A stretch of DNA of 64,000 bases from Geothermobacter hydrogeniphilus (GCF_002898515.1 NZ_PPFX01000004.1:83583-147582); one strand, 5' to 3'. Positions 50,684 through 60,455 are shown, counted from the first letter of the stretch. Notes: generated by a model from the letters alone, not told the origin. Numbers and translations are program-made.

Positions 50684-51841
50684 ATGCGTCTTGAAACCAT
50701 CACCTTCAATAACCTGAAACGCCGTAAAGGGCGGGCGATCTTTCTGCTGACCGGTCTGCTGATCGGGGTGGCGACGGTGGTCGCGCTGTTGTCGCTGACC
50801 AATGCCCTGGCCGAGCGGGCCCGGAATGAACTGGAGAGCTTCGGCGCCAATATTCTGATCACGCCGCGCAGCGATCAGCTGGCGCTCAGCTACGGCGGCA
50901 TCACCCTCGGCGGTGTTTCTCTGACCGCCCATGAGATCGCCGAGGATTCCCTGGCCGCGATCGGTACCATCCCCAATAACCGCAACGTGGCGGCGGTTGC
51001 GCCCAAGGTCCTTGGTGCGGTCGAGGTCGCCGGAGGGCGGGCCCTGCTGATGGGGGTTGACCCCGAGGTCGAGTTCGGGCTGAAAAAATGGTGGCAGTTG
51101 ATGGGCAGCCGTCCCGAGGCAGATGACCAGCTGGTCCTCGGCAGCGCCGCGGCGGCCCGGCTCGGACTGGCCATCGGTGACACCCTGGATGTTTCGGGGA
51201 AGCGGTTTCGGATCAGCGGCGTGCTGCAGCAGACCGGCAGTCAGGATGATCAGTTGCTGATCGCCAGGTTGCCGGTTGCCCAGCGGCTGCTCGGCAAGCC
51301 GGGACAGGTTTCGTTGGTCGAGGTTGCCGCCCTCTGCGCCAACTGTCCGATCAGCGACATGGTCAACCAGATCAGCCGGGCCCTGCCGGATGTTGAAGTG
51401 CAGGCGGTACAGCAGGTGGTCAAGACCCGGATGCACGCCATCTCTCAGTTTCGTATTTTCGCCTGGGGGGTTGCCGGGGTGGTGATCCTGGTCGGCGCCC
51501 TGCTGGTGTTTGTCACCATGATGGGGTCGGTCAGCGAACGGACGCGTGAAATCGGTATTTTCCGTGCCATCGGCTACCGGCGCAGCCACGTACTGAGGCT
51601 GGTGCTGGTCGAGGCCGGCCTGGTCAGTGCTTTTGCCGGTCTGTTCGGCTACCTGGCCGGGGTCGGCGTGGCTGTCGGCGCTCTGCCGCTGCTCGGCGAC
51701 GGCAAGGCGGTCTGGCATTTCGATCCGCTGCTTGCCGCGTCGGCGTTGATCGCGGCCGTGGTCGTCGGGCTGCTGGCCGCCCTGCAGCCGGCGCTGCGCG
51801 CCAGCCGCCTGGAACCGAGCGACGCGCTGCGGGCACTCTGA
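50684..51841 (+). CDS. FtsX/MacB-type ABC permease
   Basis: 385 residues. One N-terminal helix (AIFLLTGLLIGVATVVALLS), a large periplasmic domain (about 40-255), and three C-terminal helices with RTREIGIFRAIGYRRSHVLR, the coupling motif of MacB/LolC-type permeases. It contains a CANCP pair in the periplasmic domain. Such transporters move or remodel periplasmic molecules rather than import. Partner of the ATPase 20 bases downstream. Confidence 0.9.
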   Translation: MRLETITFNNLKRRKGRAIFLLTGLLIGVATVVALLSLTNALAERARNELESFGANILITPRSDQLALSYGGITLGGVSLTAHEIAEDSLAAIGTIPNNRNVAAVAPKVLGAVEVAGGRALLMGVDPEVEFGLKKWWQLMGSRPEADDQLVLGSAAAARLGLAIGDTLDVSGKRFRISGVLQQTGSQDDQLLIARLPVAQRLLGKPGQVSLVEVAALCANCPISDMVNQISRALPDVEVQAVQQVVKTRMHAISQFRIFAWGVAGVVILVGALLVFVTMMGSVSERTREIGIFRAIGYRRSHVLRLVLVEAGLVSAFAGLFGYLAGVGVAVGALPLLGDGKAVWHFDPLLAASALIAAVVVGLLAALQPALRASRLEPSDALRAL

Positions 51842-51861
51842 CCAACCCGAAAGGAACCGAT

Positions 51862-52572
51862 ATGGCTCTCATCCGGATCAGTGAACTGACCAAACATTTT
51901 GTCAATGGCGCCGATTGCGTCTCCGCCCTGCATGGACTCGACCTGGCGATCGAGGAAGGAACCTTCCTTGGTGTGATGGGGCCCTCCGGTTCGGGCAAGA
52001 GTACGCTGCTCGGACTGCTCGGCGGCCTCACCCGGCCGAGTGCCGGCAAGGTGGAGATCGACGGCATCGATCTATATCGCCTGTCGAATGAGAAACGCGC
52101 TGATTTCCGCCGTGAATACCTCGGCTTCGTTTTCCAGAGTCACAACCTGGTTCCCTACCTGACCGCCCTGGAAAACGTCATGCTGCCGCTGGCGGTCGGT
52201 CGGATGAAGGATGTCGAGAAGAAGCGCTTTGCGGCTGAAGTCCTGGAGCGGGTCGGCCTCAAGGACCGGCTGCTGCACCTGCCGCAACAGCTCTCCGGCG
52301 GTGAACAGGAACGGGTCGCCATCGCCCGGGCGCTGGTCAACAAGCCGCCGCTGATCCTGGCCGATGAGCCCACCGGCAGCCTGGACACGACCACCAGCCG
52401 GCAGGTGATGGAACTGTTCAGCGAACTGCATCGCGAGGGACAGACCATTGTCATGGTCACCCACAACCGGGACAACCTGGACTGGTTCGACCGCACCATC
52501 TTTCTGCGCGATGGACAGATCGTCGAGGAAATCAACCAGCGGCCGGAAACACCGGCGCGGGAGTGCGCATGA
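51862..52572 (+). CDS. ABC transporter ATP-binding protein (MacB/LolD class)
   Basis: 236 residues. Walker [11 protein letters not shown]-loop [20 protein letters not shown], signature [15 protein letters not shown], Walker [13 protein letters not shown] and H-loop VTHNRD are intact. Drives the FtsX-type permease encoded upstream. Its stop overlaps the next start (ATGA). Confidence 0.94.
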   Translation: MALIRISELTKHFVNGADCVSALHGLDLAIEEGTFLGVMGPSGSGKSTLLGLLGGLTRPSAGKVEIDGIDLYRLSNEKRADFRREYLGFVFQSHNLVPYLTALENVMLPLAVGRMKDVEKKRFAAEVLERVGLKDRLLHLPQQLSGGEQERVAIARALVNKPPLILADEPTGSLDTTTSRQVMELFSELHREGQTIVMVTHNRDNLDWFDRTIFLRDGQIVEEINQRPETPARECA

Positions 52573-52826
52573 TCCTCTTCTTTTTCATCAGCCTGGCTTT
52601 TCTGACCTGGTTGATCTGCCGGGAGCTTGAACGGCGAACCATTCAGCCGTCCCTGCCGGGCGGTCGTTGCAGTGACTGCGGCGGCGAGATTCAGCCCGAC
52701 TGGCTGATCTGTCCGCGTTGTCGCAACCTGGTGCAGCAGCATTGTCCGGCCTGCGGCGAGGCCCATGCCTGCAGCGACACCTACTGTCCCTGGTGCGGGG
52801 ATGCTGTGCGGGAGAAGGCGGCATGA
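52569..52826 (+). CDS. Small zinc-ribbon membrane protein (1)
   Basis: 85 residues. One N-terminal helix ([20 protein letters not shown]) and a cytoplasmic double zinc ribbon made of CSDCGG, CPRCRN, CPACGE and CPWCGD pairs. ATG 52569 lies in the ATPase stop. Unknown function; its tight coupling to the ABC genes suggests a regulatory or assembly subunit. Confidence 0.75.
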   Translation: MILFFFISLAFLTWLICRELERRTIQPSLPGGRCSDCGGEIQPDWLICPRCRNLVQQHCPACGEAHACSDTYCPWCGDAVREKAA

Positions 52827-53128
52827 ATTCGCGGCGGCTGTTCGGGCGCGATACCCTCTGGCTCGGTTTCTGGCTGGTTGCCGGAGGAGTGGCGGTGGTG
52901 GCCTACAATACCTGGTCGCTCTGCTGCGGTGTCTGCTCGGTCGACAACCTGCTGACTCTCGGCTGGCCGGGCTGGATATTGTTGGTCGCCAATCTTGCGG
53001 CGATCTTGATCTATGCTATCGTGAGAAAGCTTAACTTCATGAAATCGCAGGTCGATACGTGTTTTTGTGGTTGTCAATTTCAGTCTGGCTGGCGGTATTG
53101 CCCGCGTTGTGGAAAGGATCGAAAATGA
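52823..53128 (+). CDS. Small zinc-ribbon membrane protein (2)
   Basis: 101 residues from ATG 52823 (overlaps previous stop). Two hydrophobic helices ([38 protein letters not shown]) with CCGVC between them, and a C-terminal zinc ribbon ([19 protein letters not shown]). Unrecognised. Stop overlaps the cytochrome start. Together with the gene before it, it makes a paired zinc-ribbon module not familiar to me. Confidence 0.7.
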   Translation: MNSRRLFGRDTLWLGFWLVAGGVAVVAYNTWSLCCGVCSVDNLLTLGWPGWILLVANLAAILIYAIVRKLNFMKSQVDTCFCGCQFQSGWRYCPRCGKDRK

Positions 53129-53583
53129 AATTCCTCTGGCTCTCCCTGTTGCTGTTGATCGCCGTCCCGGCTTTCGGTCATGAAGATCATCCCGGCGGTG
53201 ACCACATGGCGGGTATGCAGGCGATCAAGGACAAGGTTCCCGCCGAGTACCGGGTGATGGATCGTTCGCCGGTCACCCCGACGGCGGATTCCCTGGCCCG
53301 CGGCGCCCGGCTGTTCGCGCGGAACTGCAGCGTCTGCCACGGTCCGGAAGGACGCGGCGACGGTCCCGCGGCGGCGTCGATGCAGACCCGACCGGCCAAT
53401 TTTCACGATGCTCATCACAGCGGCTTCTACGGTCCGGGGGAGAAGTACTGGATTATCAGCAACGGCCTGAAGAGCAGCGGCATGCCGGCCTTCGGGGCGC
53501 AGCTTACCCCGCAACAGCGCTGGGATCTGGTCAATCATGTTCTGTCTCTGCCGCAGAAGGGCATGAATGAGCTCTTCAACTAG
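53125..53583 (+). CDS. Periplasmic monoheme cytochrome c
   Basis: 152 residues from ATG 53125. Signal peptide ([17 protein letters not shown]), a His/Met-bearing linker (HEDHPGGDHMAGM), then a class I cytochrome c domain with CSVCHGPEGRGDGPAA and distal Met in SSGMPAFG. Possibly the electron acceptor or donor for the metal-handling module. The 123-bp repeat copy B begins at its stop codon. Confidence 0.9.
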   Translation: MKFLWLSLLLLIAVPAFGHEDHPGGDHMAGMQAIKDKVPAEYRVMDRSPVTPTADSLARGARLFARNCSVCHGPEGRGDGPAAASMQTRPANFHDAHHSGFYGPGEKYWIISNGLKSSGMPAFGAQLTPQQRWDLVNHVLSLPQKGMNELFN

Positions 53584-53706
53584 GCTGATGAAAAACGCCC
53601 ATCTGCGGCGTTGTCCTTCCCCCGCGTCAACGACGTACCTTCCGGTACGCCTTATTCCGCGGGGGTACGGACGCCTTGCACCTGGACATTTTTGCTCAGC
53701 CTGGGG
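53584..53706. repeat. 123-bp dispersed palindromic repeat, copy B
   Basis: Same length and boundaries (GCTGATGAAAAACG to CCTGGGG) as 29845-29967, again starting at a stop codon. It breaks the otherwise overlapping gene chain between the cytochrome and the TlpA-like gene. Confidence 0.8.
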
Positions 53707-54241
53707 AACGCAACTTTTCCCCCCAAGTTCTTCCGGGTCACGATGGAAGACGTTCCTGCTCACGCTGTTGTTGCTGGTTCCGGCGGTTTCGGCCGCGGCT
53801 TTTCAGCCCGGCGAGGCGGCCCCGAATTTCACCCTCAAGGATCTTGCCGGGCGCGATGTTTCCCTGGCCGATCTCCGCGGACAGCTGGTGGTTCTCGATC
53901 TCGGCACCACCTGGTGCCCCGGGTGTCGCTACCAGAACCGGGAACTGGCCAAGATCGATAGCATGTTCGACGACAGCCAGGTCCGGATTCTTGAGATTTT
54001 CATGCGGGAGACGGTCGAAACGGTGCGTGGTTTTCTCAAGGGTCTCGATCTCCCCGAGGGCAACGCCCTGCTTGATGACGGCAGTGTGCAGAAGGGCTAC
54101 AACGTCTATCTGATTCCGCGCGTGCTGATTATCGACGGCCAGGGCAGGGTCAGGTTTGACGCCGGGTTGACCGGGGCTGACGAAATTGAAACACAGATCC
54201 GCGCCTTGCTGGCGGAGTCCAAGGAGGTTAAAGAACCATGA
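53588..54241 (+). CDS. TlpA/peroxiredoxin-like thioredoxin-fold protein (start uncertain)
   Basis: The domain itself covers about 53747-54241: signal peptide (KTFLLTLLLLVPAVSAA), AAPNFTLKDLAGRDVSLADL, active site TTWCPGCRYQNREL, and YLIPRVLIIDGQGRV with cis-Pro. It belongs to the TlpA/ResA-type periplasmic disulfide or copper-handling proteins. There is no ordinary start in frame at the signal peptide: ATG 53743 is one base out of frame (ATGGAAGACG where ATGAAGACG would be expected). The first in-frame ATG (53588) lies inside the 123-bp repeat. Either an extra G disrupts the start or the repeat supplies it. Confidence 0.75.
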   Translation: MKNAHLRRCPSPASTTYLPVRLIPRGYGRLAPGHFCSAWGTQLFPPSSSGSRWKTFLLTLLLLVPAVSAAAFQPGEAAPNFTLKDLAGRDVSLADLRGQLVVLDLGTTWCPGCRYQNRELAKIDSMFDDSQVRILEIFMRETVETVRGFLKGLDLPEGNALLDDGSVQKGYNVYLIPRVLIIDGQGRVRFDAGLTGADEIETQIRALLAESKEVKEP

Positions 54242-55524
54242 AATATTTTCTCAGCATCCTGCTTCTTGTTTTGCTGCTGCCCATGTCGGTGTCGGCTGCC
54301 GATTCCCTCGACGGGCTGGTGAAAGAGGCCCTGCAGAACAATCCCGACCTGAAGGCGGCGGAGTCCCGCTGGCACATGTTCGAGCGCAAAATCATTCCGG
54401 CGAGTTCCCTGGATGACCCGATGCTCTCGTTTGCCTTTGTTAACTATCCGACGGATTCGTTTGCGGCGGGCGACACCCCGATGACCGGCAAGGATTTCAA
54501 ATTGTCGCAGAAGTTTCCCTTCCCGGGGAAATTGGGAACCAAGGGGGAGATCGCCGAGCAGAAGGCCCTCTGGTACAAGGGAGCTTATGATGATCTGAAG
54601 CTGCAGTTGACCCGCAAGGTCAAGGATGCCTGGTATCGGCTTTTCTATCTTGATCGCGCCGTTGCCATCACCAACAAGAACATCAGCATTCTCGATGATT
54701 TCATCCGTCTGACGGAAACCCGCTACCAGGTTGGCACCGGTATTCAGCAGGATGTACTCAAGGCCCAGGTCGAACGCTCGAAACTGATGGACCAGTTGTT
54801 CACCCTGCAGCAGCAGCGCAAGACCGTGCAGGCCGACCTGGACAGCCTGCTGAATCGTCCCACCGAAACCCCGATTGAGACTCCGGAGATTGTTCCCGTG
54901 ACCAAGGTCGAGCAACCATTGCCGGAGCTGCAGTCGATATCGGAGCAAAAGCGACCGCTTTTTGCCGCGTTCCAGTCCATTGTCGATCGCTATAAAGCCA
55001 AGCGCAAGCTGGCCAAACTTGAATACAAGCCGGATTTCAATCTCTGGGGCGGTTATCGTTTCCGCGAGGAGGCCGGCAACGACCCGGTCGACGGTCAGGA
55101 TTTCGCCAGTATCGGTATCAGCATCAACCTGCCGATCTATCTTGACAAGCGGGATGAGGCTGTTGCCGAAGCCGATTCCGGTATCCGCATGGCGCTGCAG
55201 CAGTACCATGAGTTCCGCAACCGGGTCAGTTTCAATATCCACGATGCCTTCGTGCAGATGGAGAAGGATCATGACCTGGTGCTGTTGTACAAGACCGGCA
55301 TCGTGCCGCAGGCTGATCAGACGTTCAAGGCCAGCCTGGCCGCCTACCAGGTCGGCGATGTCGAATTTCTCAGTCTGCTGGATGCCCTGCTCAAGCTCTA
55401 CAGCTATGAAATGGATTATTACCGGGTCCTGGCCGACCACGAACGCGATGTGGCCCGCCTGGAAGCGGAATCCGGCCTCAGGTTCAGGGCCGTCGAAAAG
55501 ATGGATACCAAACCCCAGCCCTAA
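54238..55524 (+). CDS. cusC: CusC/TolC-type outer-membrane efflux protein
   Basis: 428 residues. Signal peptide (KYFLSILLLVLLLPMSVSA), then two TolC-type repeats with LVKEALQNNPDLKAAESRW and long coiled-coil helices (DLKLQLTRKVKDAWYRLFYL). Outer-membrane channel for the CusBA pump encoded next, and possibly for the channel-less CusBA at 39.6-44.2 kb. GGAGG lies ten bases before the ATG. Confidence 0.9.
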   Translation: MKYFLSILLLVLLLPMSVSAADSLDGLVKEALQNNPDLKAAESRWHMFERKIIPASSLDDPMLSFAFVNYPTDSFAAGDTPMTGKDFKLSQKFPFPGKLGTKGEIAEQKALWYKGAYDDLKLQLTRKVKDAWYRLFYLDRAVAITNKNISILDDFIRLTETRYQVGTGIQQDVLKAQVERSKLMDQLFTLQQQRKTVQADLDSLLNRPTETPIETPEIVPVTKVEQPLPELQSISEQKRPLFAAFQSIVDRYKAKRKLAKLEYKPDFNLWGGYRFREEAGNDPVDGQDFASIGISINLPIYLDKRDEAVAEADSGIRMALQQYHEFRNRVSFNIHDAFVQMEKDHDLVLLYKTGIVPQADQTFKASLAAYQVGDVEFLSLLDALLKLYSYEMDYYRVLADHERDVARLEAESGLRFRAVEKMDTKPQP

Positions 55525-55569
55525 TGGAAGTCAGCGTCCACCAGAACTGACGATGCAAAGGAACAGATC

Positions 55570-57111
55570 ATGACCCGAGCAGAAAAAATCAGCCTTTCAC
55601 TCTTTCTTCTTTTTTCGACGGTTTTTGCCGGAGAGGCTCTTTTCAACCAGATATGTGATCGTATTTTCGATTGTCCGGACAAATGGCATATCGGTGAAGC
55701 CCAGGCTGCCGGAGAGAAATATACCTGCGGCATGCATCCGATGGTGATTGTCGACGAACCGGGCACCTGTCCGATCTGCGGCATGGAGCTGGTGCCGCTC
55801 AAGGCCGGAACCGGCGGCGGGAGTGCCTCCGATAAACCTGCCGGGGAACGGAAGATCAAGTACTGGCAGGCACCGATGGATCCGACCTACATCCGCAACG
55901 AGCCGGGCAAGTCACCGATGGGGATGGATCTGATCCCGGTTTACGAGGATGAAGCTCCGGGCGGATCGCAGATTTCCATTGATCCCGTGACCGCGCAGAA
56001 CATGGGGGTGCGGACGGCTGTTGCCGCGAAGCGGGATATGAGCCGGACCATCCGCACCGTCGGCCTGATTGCCTATGATGAACCGAAACAGTTTTCCATC
56101 AACAGCAAGATCGCCGGCTGGGTTGAAAAGCTGTATGTCAATGAAACCGGACAGTTTGTCAAGAAGGGGCAGAAGCTCCTGGAAATCTACAGTCCGGAGC
56201 TGGTTTCGGCCCAGGAAGAGTTTCTTCTGGCGCTGAATAATCGGAGCGCCCTGGCCAGCAGTTCCTTCCCGGAGATTGCCGAAGGCGCCAACCGCCTGCT
56301 TGAGTCGTCCCGCCGGCGGCTGCAGCTCTGGGATATTTCTCAGGATCAGATCCGGCGTCTGGAAAAGACCCGCAAGGTCGAAAAAACCCTGGTTCTGCGG
56401 GCACCCTATGACGGCATCGTCAACATGAAAATGGTTAACGAGGGGATGTATGTCAAGGCGGGCCGGGAGCTGTTTCAGATCTCCGATATTTCCAAGGTCT
56501 GGATTTATGCCGACATCTATGAATACGAACTGCCGTGGGTTCGGGTCGGCCAGCGGGCTGAAGTCATCCTGCCCTTTGTCGGAGAGAAGAGCCTGACGGC
56601 CAAGGTGGTTTACATCTACCCGTACGTGGAACCGAAAACCCGGACGGTCAAGGCACGGCTGATTCTGGACAACCCGGGTTTTCAGCTGAAGCCGGACATG
56701 TATGTCAATGTCCGCCTGAAATCGGAAACTGTCAAGGACGCGCTGGCGATTCCGGCCGAAGCGGTTCTCTATTCAGGGGAAAAACAGACCGTCTTCATCG
56801 CCCTTGACGGGGGCAAGTTTGAGCCTCGTCCGGTAAAAGTCGGTATCCAGGATGACAATGGAATGATCGAAATCAAGCAGGGGGTTCTGCCCGGGGACCG
56901 GGTTGTCACCAGCGCCCAGTTCCTGCTTGACTCGGAAAGCCAGTTGCGGGAAGCCATCGCCAAGATGCTCGAAGTGCAGTCCAAAAAGACGGCCGGCGGG
57001 AAAGACGCGTCGATGTCTGCCGACGACATGTCCGGAGAGGACAAGCCGGCCGGGAGTACCCCCGCCGGGTCCAAACAGGGCAAGCAAGGGAACGCCGAGG
57101 ATCTGTTCTGA
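55570..57111 (+). CDS. cusB: CusB-type membrane fusion protein with two metal-binding segments (copy 2)
   Basis: 513 residues. N-terminal hydrophobic anchor, a heavy-metal-binding domain at about 56-82 (YTCGMHPMVIVDEPGTCPIC then GMELVPL) and a second at about 97-118 (YWQAPMDPTYIRNEPGKSPM then GMDLIPVY). The adaptor core (IAGWVEKLYVNETGQFVKKG, LVLRAPYDGIVNMKMVNEGM) follows. Copy 1 has only the second kind of segment. Links CusA and CusC. Confidence 0.92.
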   Translation: MTRAEKISLSLFLLFSTVFAGEALFNQICDRIFDCPDKWHIGEAQAAGEKYTCGMHPMVIVDEPGTCPICGMELVPLKAGTGGGSASDKPAGERKIKYWQAPMDPTYIRNEPGKSPMGMDLIPVYEDEAPGGSQISIDPVTAQNMGVRTAVAAKRDMSRTIRTVGLIAYDEPKQFSINSKIAGWVEKLYVNETGQFVKKGQKLLEIYSPELVSAQEEFLLALNNRSALASSSFPEIAEGANRLLESSRRRLQLWDISQDQIRRLEKTRKVEKTLVLRAPYDGIVNMKMVNEGMYVKAGRELFQISDISKVWIYADIYEYELPWVRVGQRAEVILPFVGEKSLTAKVVYIYPYVEPKTRTVKARLILDNPGFQLKPDMYVNVRLKSETVKDALAIPAEAVLYSGEKQTVFIALDGGKFEPRPVKVGIQDDNGMIEIKQGVLPGDRVVTSAQFLLDSESQLREAIAKMLEVQSKKTAGGKDASMSADDMSGEDKPAGSTPAGSKQGKQGNAEDLF

Positions 57112-57168
57112 AGAAAAGACCCTGGTGCCGGCAAGTTTTTGTAACTCCTGACTTTCTGGAATGATGAG

Positions 57169-60100
57169 ATGCTTGAAAAAATAATTGAATGGTCCATAAA
57201 AAATAAGTTCATGGTTGTCCTGGCGACTCTCTTTTTTATTGTCGGGGGCGCCTACACCATGATGAGAATGCCCATTGATGCTATCCCGGATCTCTCGGAT
57301 GTGCAGGTTATCGTCTTCACCGAATATCCGGGCCAGGCTCCGCAGGTGGTTGAAGACCAGGTCACCTATCCGCTGACCACGCAGATGCTGGCGGTGCCGG
57401 GGGCGAAAGTGGTCCGCGGTTACTCGTTCTTCGGCTTCTCCTTTGTCTATATCATTTTCGAGGATGGAACCGATCTCTACTGGGCGCGATCGCGGGTTCT
57501 GGAATATCTCAATTATGCCGCCGGCCGACTGCCGCCGGGGGTGACGCCGGCTTTGGGGCCGGATGCCACCGGTGTCGGTTGGGTTTACGAGTACGTCCTG
57601 GAGAGTGACAATCACGATCTGCAGCAGTTGCGTTCGATCCAGGACTGGTTCCTGCGCTACGAGTTGACCAGTGTCCCCGGGGTTTCCGAGGTCGCCTCCA
57701 TCGGCGGTTATGTCAAGCAGTACCAGGTTGAGGTTGATCCGGACCGGCTGCTCGCCTACCACATCACCATCCCGCAGATCAAGAAGGCGATCCAGCGATC
57801 CAACAACGATGTCGGCGGGCGGCTGGTCGAGATGGCCGAAACCGAATTCATGGTTCGTGGACTCGGCTATATAAAGTCGGTTGAGGATCTGCAGAATGTC
57901 GTTGTCGGTACCGACCGGCGCGGCACGCCGATCCTGCTGCGTGACCTGGCCAAGATACATCTCGGACCGGAGCTGCGTCGCGGCTTGGCGGAGCTGGACG
58001 GGGAAGGTGAAGCGGTCGGCGGTATCGTGGTCATGCGGTTCGGCGACAACGCCCTGAAAACCATTGAAGGGGTCAAGGAAAAACTCAAGCAGCTTCAGGC
58101 CGGTCTGCCGGAAGGGGTCAAGATCAAGTCCGTCTATGACCGCAGCGGTCTGATCGAGCGGGCGGTTGATACCCTGAAAGAAAAGTTGATCGAGGAGAGT
58201 ATCGTGGTGGCCGTGGTCACGGCCCTGTTCCTGTTCCACCTCTCCAGTGCGCTGGTCGCGATCGTGACCTTGCCGATCGCCATCCTGATGGCCTTTATCA
58301 TCATGTACTGGCAGGGGGTCAATGCCAATATCATGAGTCTCGGCGGTATCGCCATCGCCATCGGTGCGATGATCGACGCGGCCATTATCATGATTGAAAA
58401 TGCCCATAAACATCTGGAGCGCGATCGGGGCAAAAAGCCGCACTGGGATATTATTGCCGATTCGGCCAAGGAGGTGGGCCCGGCGCTCTTTTTCTCCCTG
58501 CTGGTGATCACCGTTTCCTTCTTTCCGGTTTTCACTCTCGGGGAACAGTCGGGGCGGTTGTTCAAGCCGCTGGCCTACACCAAGACCTATGCCATGGGCG
58601 CCGCCGCCCTGCTTTCCGTAACCCTGGTTCCGGTGCTGATGGGCTGGTTTATCCGCGGCAAGATTCCCGATGAGGAGAAAAACCCGATCAATCGCATCAT
58701 GATCAGGGCCTATCACCCCGTGGTCGACTTCGTCCTCAAGTGGCGCTGGCCGGTCCTGATTGTCGCGCTGCTGCTGACCTTCACCAGCATCTATCCGCTG
58801 AAAAAAATGGGTTCGGAGTTCATGCCGCCTCTCTACGAGGGCGATCTGCTCTACATGCCGACCACCCTGCCGGGAATTTCGATCACCAAGGCCAAGGAAC
58901 TGCTGCAGCAGACCGACCGGATCATTCGCCAGTTTCCCGAGGTTCACCATGTCTTCGGCAAGGTCGGGCGGGCCGAAACCGCCACTGACCCGGCTCCCCT
59001 GTCGATGATGGAGACGACCATCATGCTCAAACCGGAGGATGAATGGCGCAAGGTCCATCATGATCGCTTCTATACCAACTGGCCGGATTATCTGGAAATA
59101 CTGAAAAAGCCGCTGCGCTGGATTTTTCCCGAGATGGGGACGATCACCGTTGATGAACTGAAGACGGAGATGAACAACGCCATCAAGTTTCCCGGCCTGA
59201 CCAACGCCTGGACCATGCCGATCAAAACCCGTATCGACATGCTCTCGACCGGGATCAAGACCCCGGTCGGCATCAAGATCATGGGGGATGATCTTCAGAC
59301 CCTGAGCGACATAGGGGAAGAGATCGAGGCGATCGTGCGCGATATTCCCGGTACCCTGAGTGTCTATTCGGAGCGGGTGGTCGGCGGCAACTATCTCGAT
59401 TATGACATCGACCGCCTTGCCGCCGCCCGCTACGGCCTGACCGTCGGCGATGTGCAGGATGTCATCCAGTCGGCGGTTGGCGGCATGAATGTCACCCAGA
59501 CGGTCGAAGGCCTGGAACGTTACCCGGTGAATGTGCGTTATGCCCGTGATTACCGTAATGACCTGCAGTCACTTGAACGGGTGCTGATTCCGCTTCCCGA
59601 CGGCAAGCATATTCCGATTTCGCAGGTGGCCAAGATCCACATCAGAAAAGGACCGCCCAGCATCAAGAGTGAAAATGCCCGGCGTACCGCCTGGATTTAC
59701 GTCGACCTGAAAGATATTGACGTCGGCACCTATGTCGCCAATGCCCAGGCAGAGCTGGCGAAAAAGATCAAGCTGCCGGCCGGTTACAATATCGTCTGGA
59801 GCGGACAGTATGAATACATGCAGGCGGCGGCCGCCAAACTGAAGGTGGTCATTCCGCTGACCCTGCTGATCATCTTCGTCATCATCTATACCAACACCAA
59901 GGGGCTGGTTAAGACCGGTATCATCTTTCTCGCCCTGCCGTTGTCGCTGGTCGGATGTTTCTGGTTCCTGTACGCCCTCGACTACAATATGTCGGTGGCG
60001 GTCTGGGTGGGAATCATTGCCCTGGCCGGAATTTCCGCGGAAACCGGGGTGGTGATGCTGCTCTACCTCGACCTTGCTTTCGAACTCTGGAGAGACAGTG

Positions 60101-60393
60101 GTCGCATGAACAACCTCGGTGACCTGACCCAGGCGATCCACCACGGCGCGGTCAAGCGTATCCGGCCGAAGATCATGACCATCTGTGTCATCATCGCCGG
60201 TCTGGTGCCGATCATGTGGAGTCACGGTGCCGGTGCCGACGTTATGAAGCGGATTGCCGCGCCGATGGTCGGCGGGGTTATCACCTCGGGGATCATGGAA
60301 CTGATGGTCTTCCCGGTTATCTATTTCATGTGGCGGGGATTGAAACTGAAGCACGAGTTCGAACCGACCGCGATGGAAGATATTCACGACTGA
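57169..60393 (+). CDS. cusA: CusA-type heavy-metal RND efflux pump (copy 2)
   Basis: 1074 residues. Helix 4 reads AIAIGAMIDAAIIMIENAH and the Cu(I)/Ag(I) methionine positions are kept in LLYMPTT, PLSMMETT and RIDMLSTG. An insertion of about 25 residues relative to copy 1 (EWRKVHHDRFYTNWPDYLEI region) lies in the periplasmic domain. Completes a CusCBA system with the two genes upstream. Export of periplasmic Cu+ or Ag+ is the expected role. Confidence 0.94.
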   Translation: MLEKIIEWSIKNKFMVVLATLFFIVGGAYTMMRMPIDAIPDLSDVQVIVFTEYPGQAPQVVEDQVTYPLTTQMLAVPGAKVVRGYSFFGFSFVYIIFEDGTDLYWARSRVLEYLNYAAGRLPPGVTPALGPDATGVGWVYEYVLESDNHDLQQLRSIQDWFLRYELTSVPGVSEVASIGGYVKQYQVEVDPDRLLAYHITIPQIKKAIQRSNNDVGGRLVEMAETEFMVRGLGYIKSVEDLQNVVVGTDRRGTPILLRDLAKIHLGPELRRGLAELDGEGEAVGGIVVMRFGDNALKTIEGVKEKLKQLQAGLPEGVKIKSVYDRSGLIERAVDTLKEKLIEESIVVAVVTALFLFHLSSALVAIVTLPIAILMAFIIMYWQGVNANIMSLGGIAIAIGAMIDAAIIMIENAHKHLERDRGKKPHWDIIADSAKEVGPALFFSLLVITVSFFPVFTLGEQSGRLFKPLAYTKTYAMGAAALLSVTLVPVLMGWFIRGKIPDEEKNPINRIMIRAYHPVVDFVLKWRWPVLIVALLLTFTSIYPLKKMGSEFMPPLYEGDLLYMPTTLPGISITKAKELLQQTDRIIRQFPEVHHVFGKVGRAETATDPAPLSMMETTIMLKPEDEWRKVHHDRFYTNWPDYLEILKKPLRWIFPEMGTITVDELKTEMNNAIKFPGLTNAWTMPIKTRIDMLSTGIKTPVGIKIMGDDLQTLSDIGEEIEAIVRDIPGTLSVYSERVVGGNYLDYDIDRLAAARYGLTVGDVQDVIQSAVGGMNVTQTVEGLERYPVNVRYARDYRNDLQSLERVLIPLPDGKHIPISQVAKIHIRKGPPSIKSENARRTAWIYVDLKDIDVGTYVANAQAELAKKIKLPAGYNIVWSGQYEYMQAAAAKLKVVIPLTLLIIFVIIYTNTKGLVKTGIIFLALPLSLVGCFWFLYALDYNMSVAVWVGIIALAGISAETGVVMLLYLDLAFELWRDSGRMNNLGDLTQAIHHGAVKRIRPKIMTICVIIAGLVPIMWSHGAGADVMKRIAAPMVGGVITSGIMELMVFPVIYFMWRGLKLKHEFEPTAMEDIHD

Positions 60394-60455
60394 TGCAGAC
60401 TTCGGCTCATCAGCTTGCCGGGCGCAAGCCCGTACCACAACCAAGGAGAACAAGA

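Noticed and set aside
56773..59061. 762-residue minus-strand open frame opposite cusB/cusA
   Set aside because: Antisense shadow rich in His/Gly/Asp typical of reversed membrane-protein codons; no start signal.
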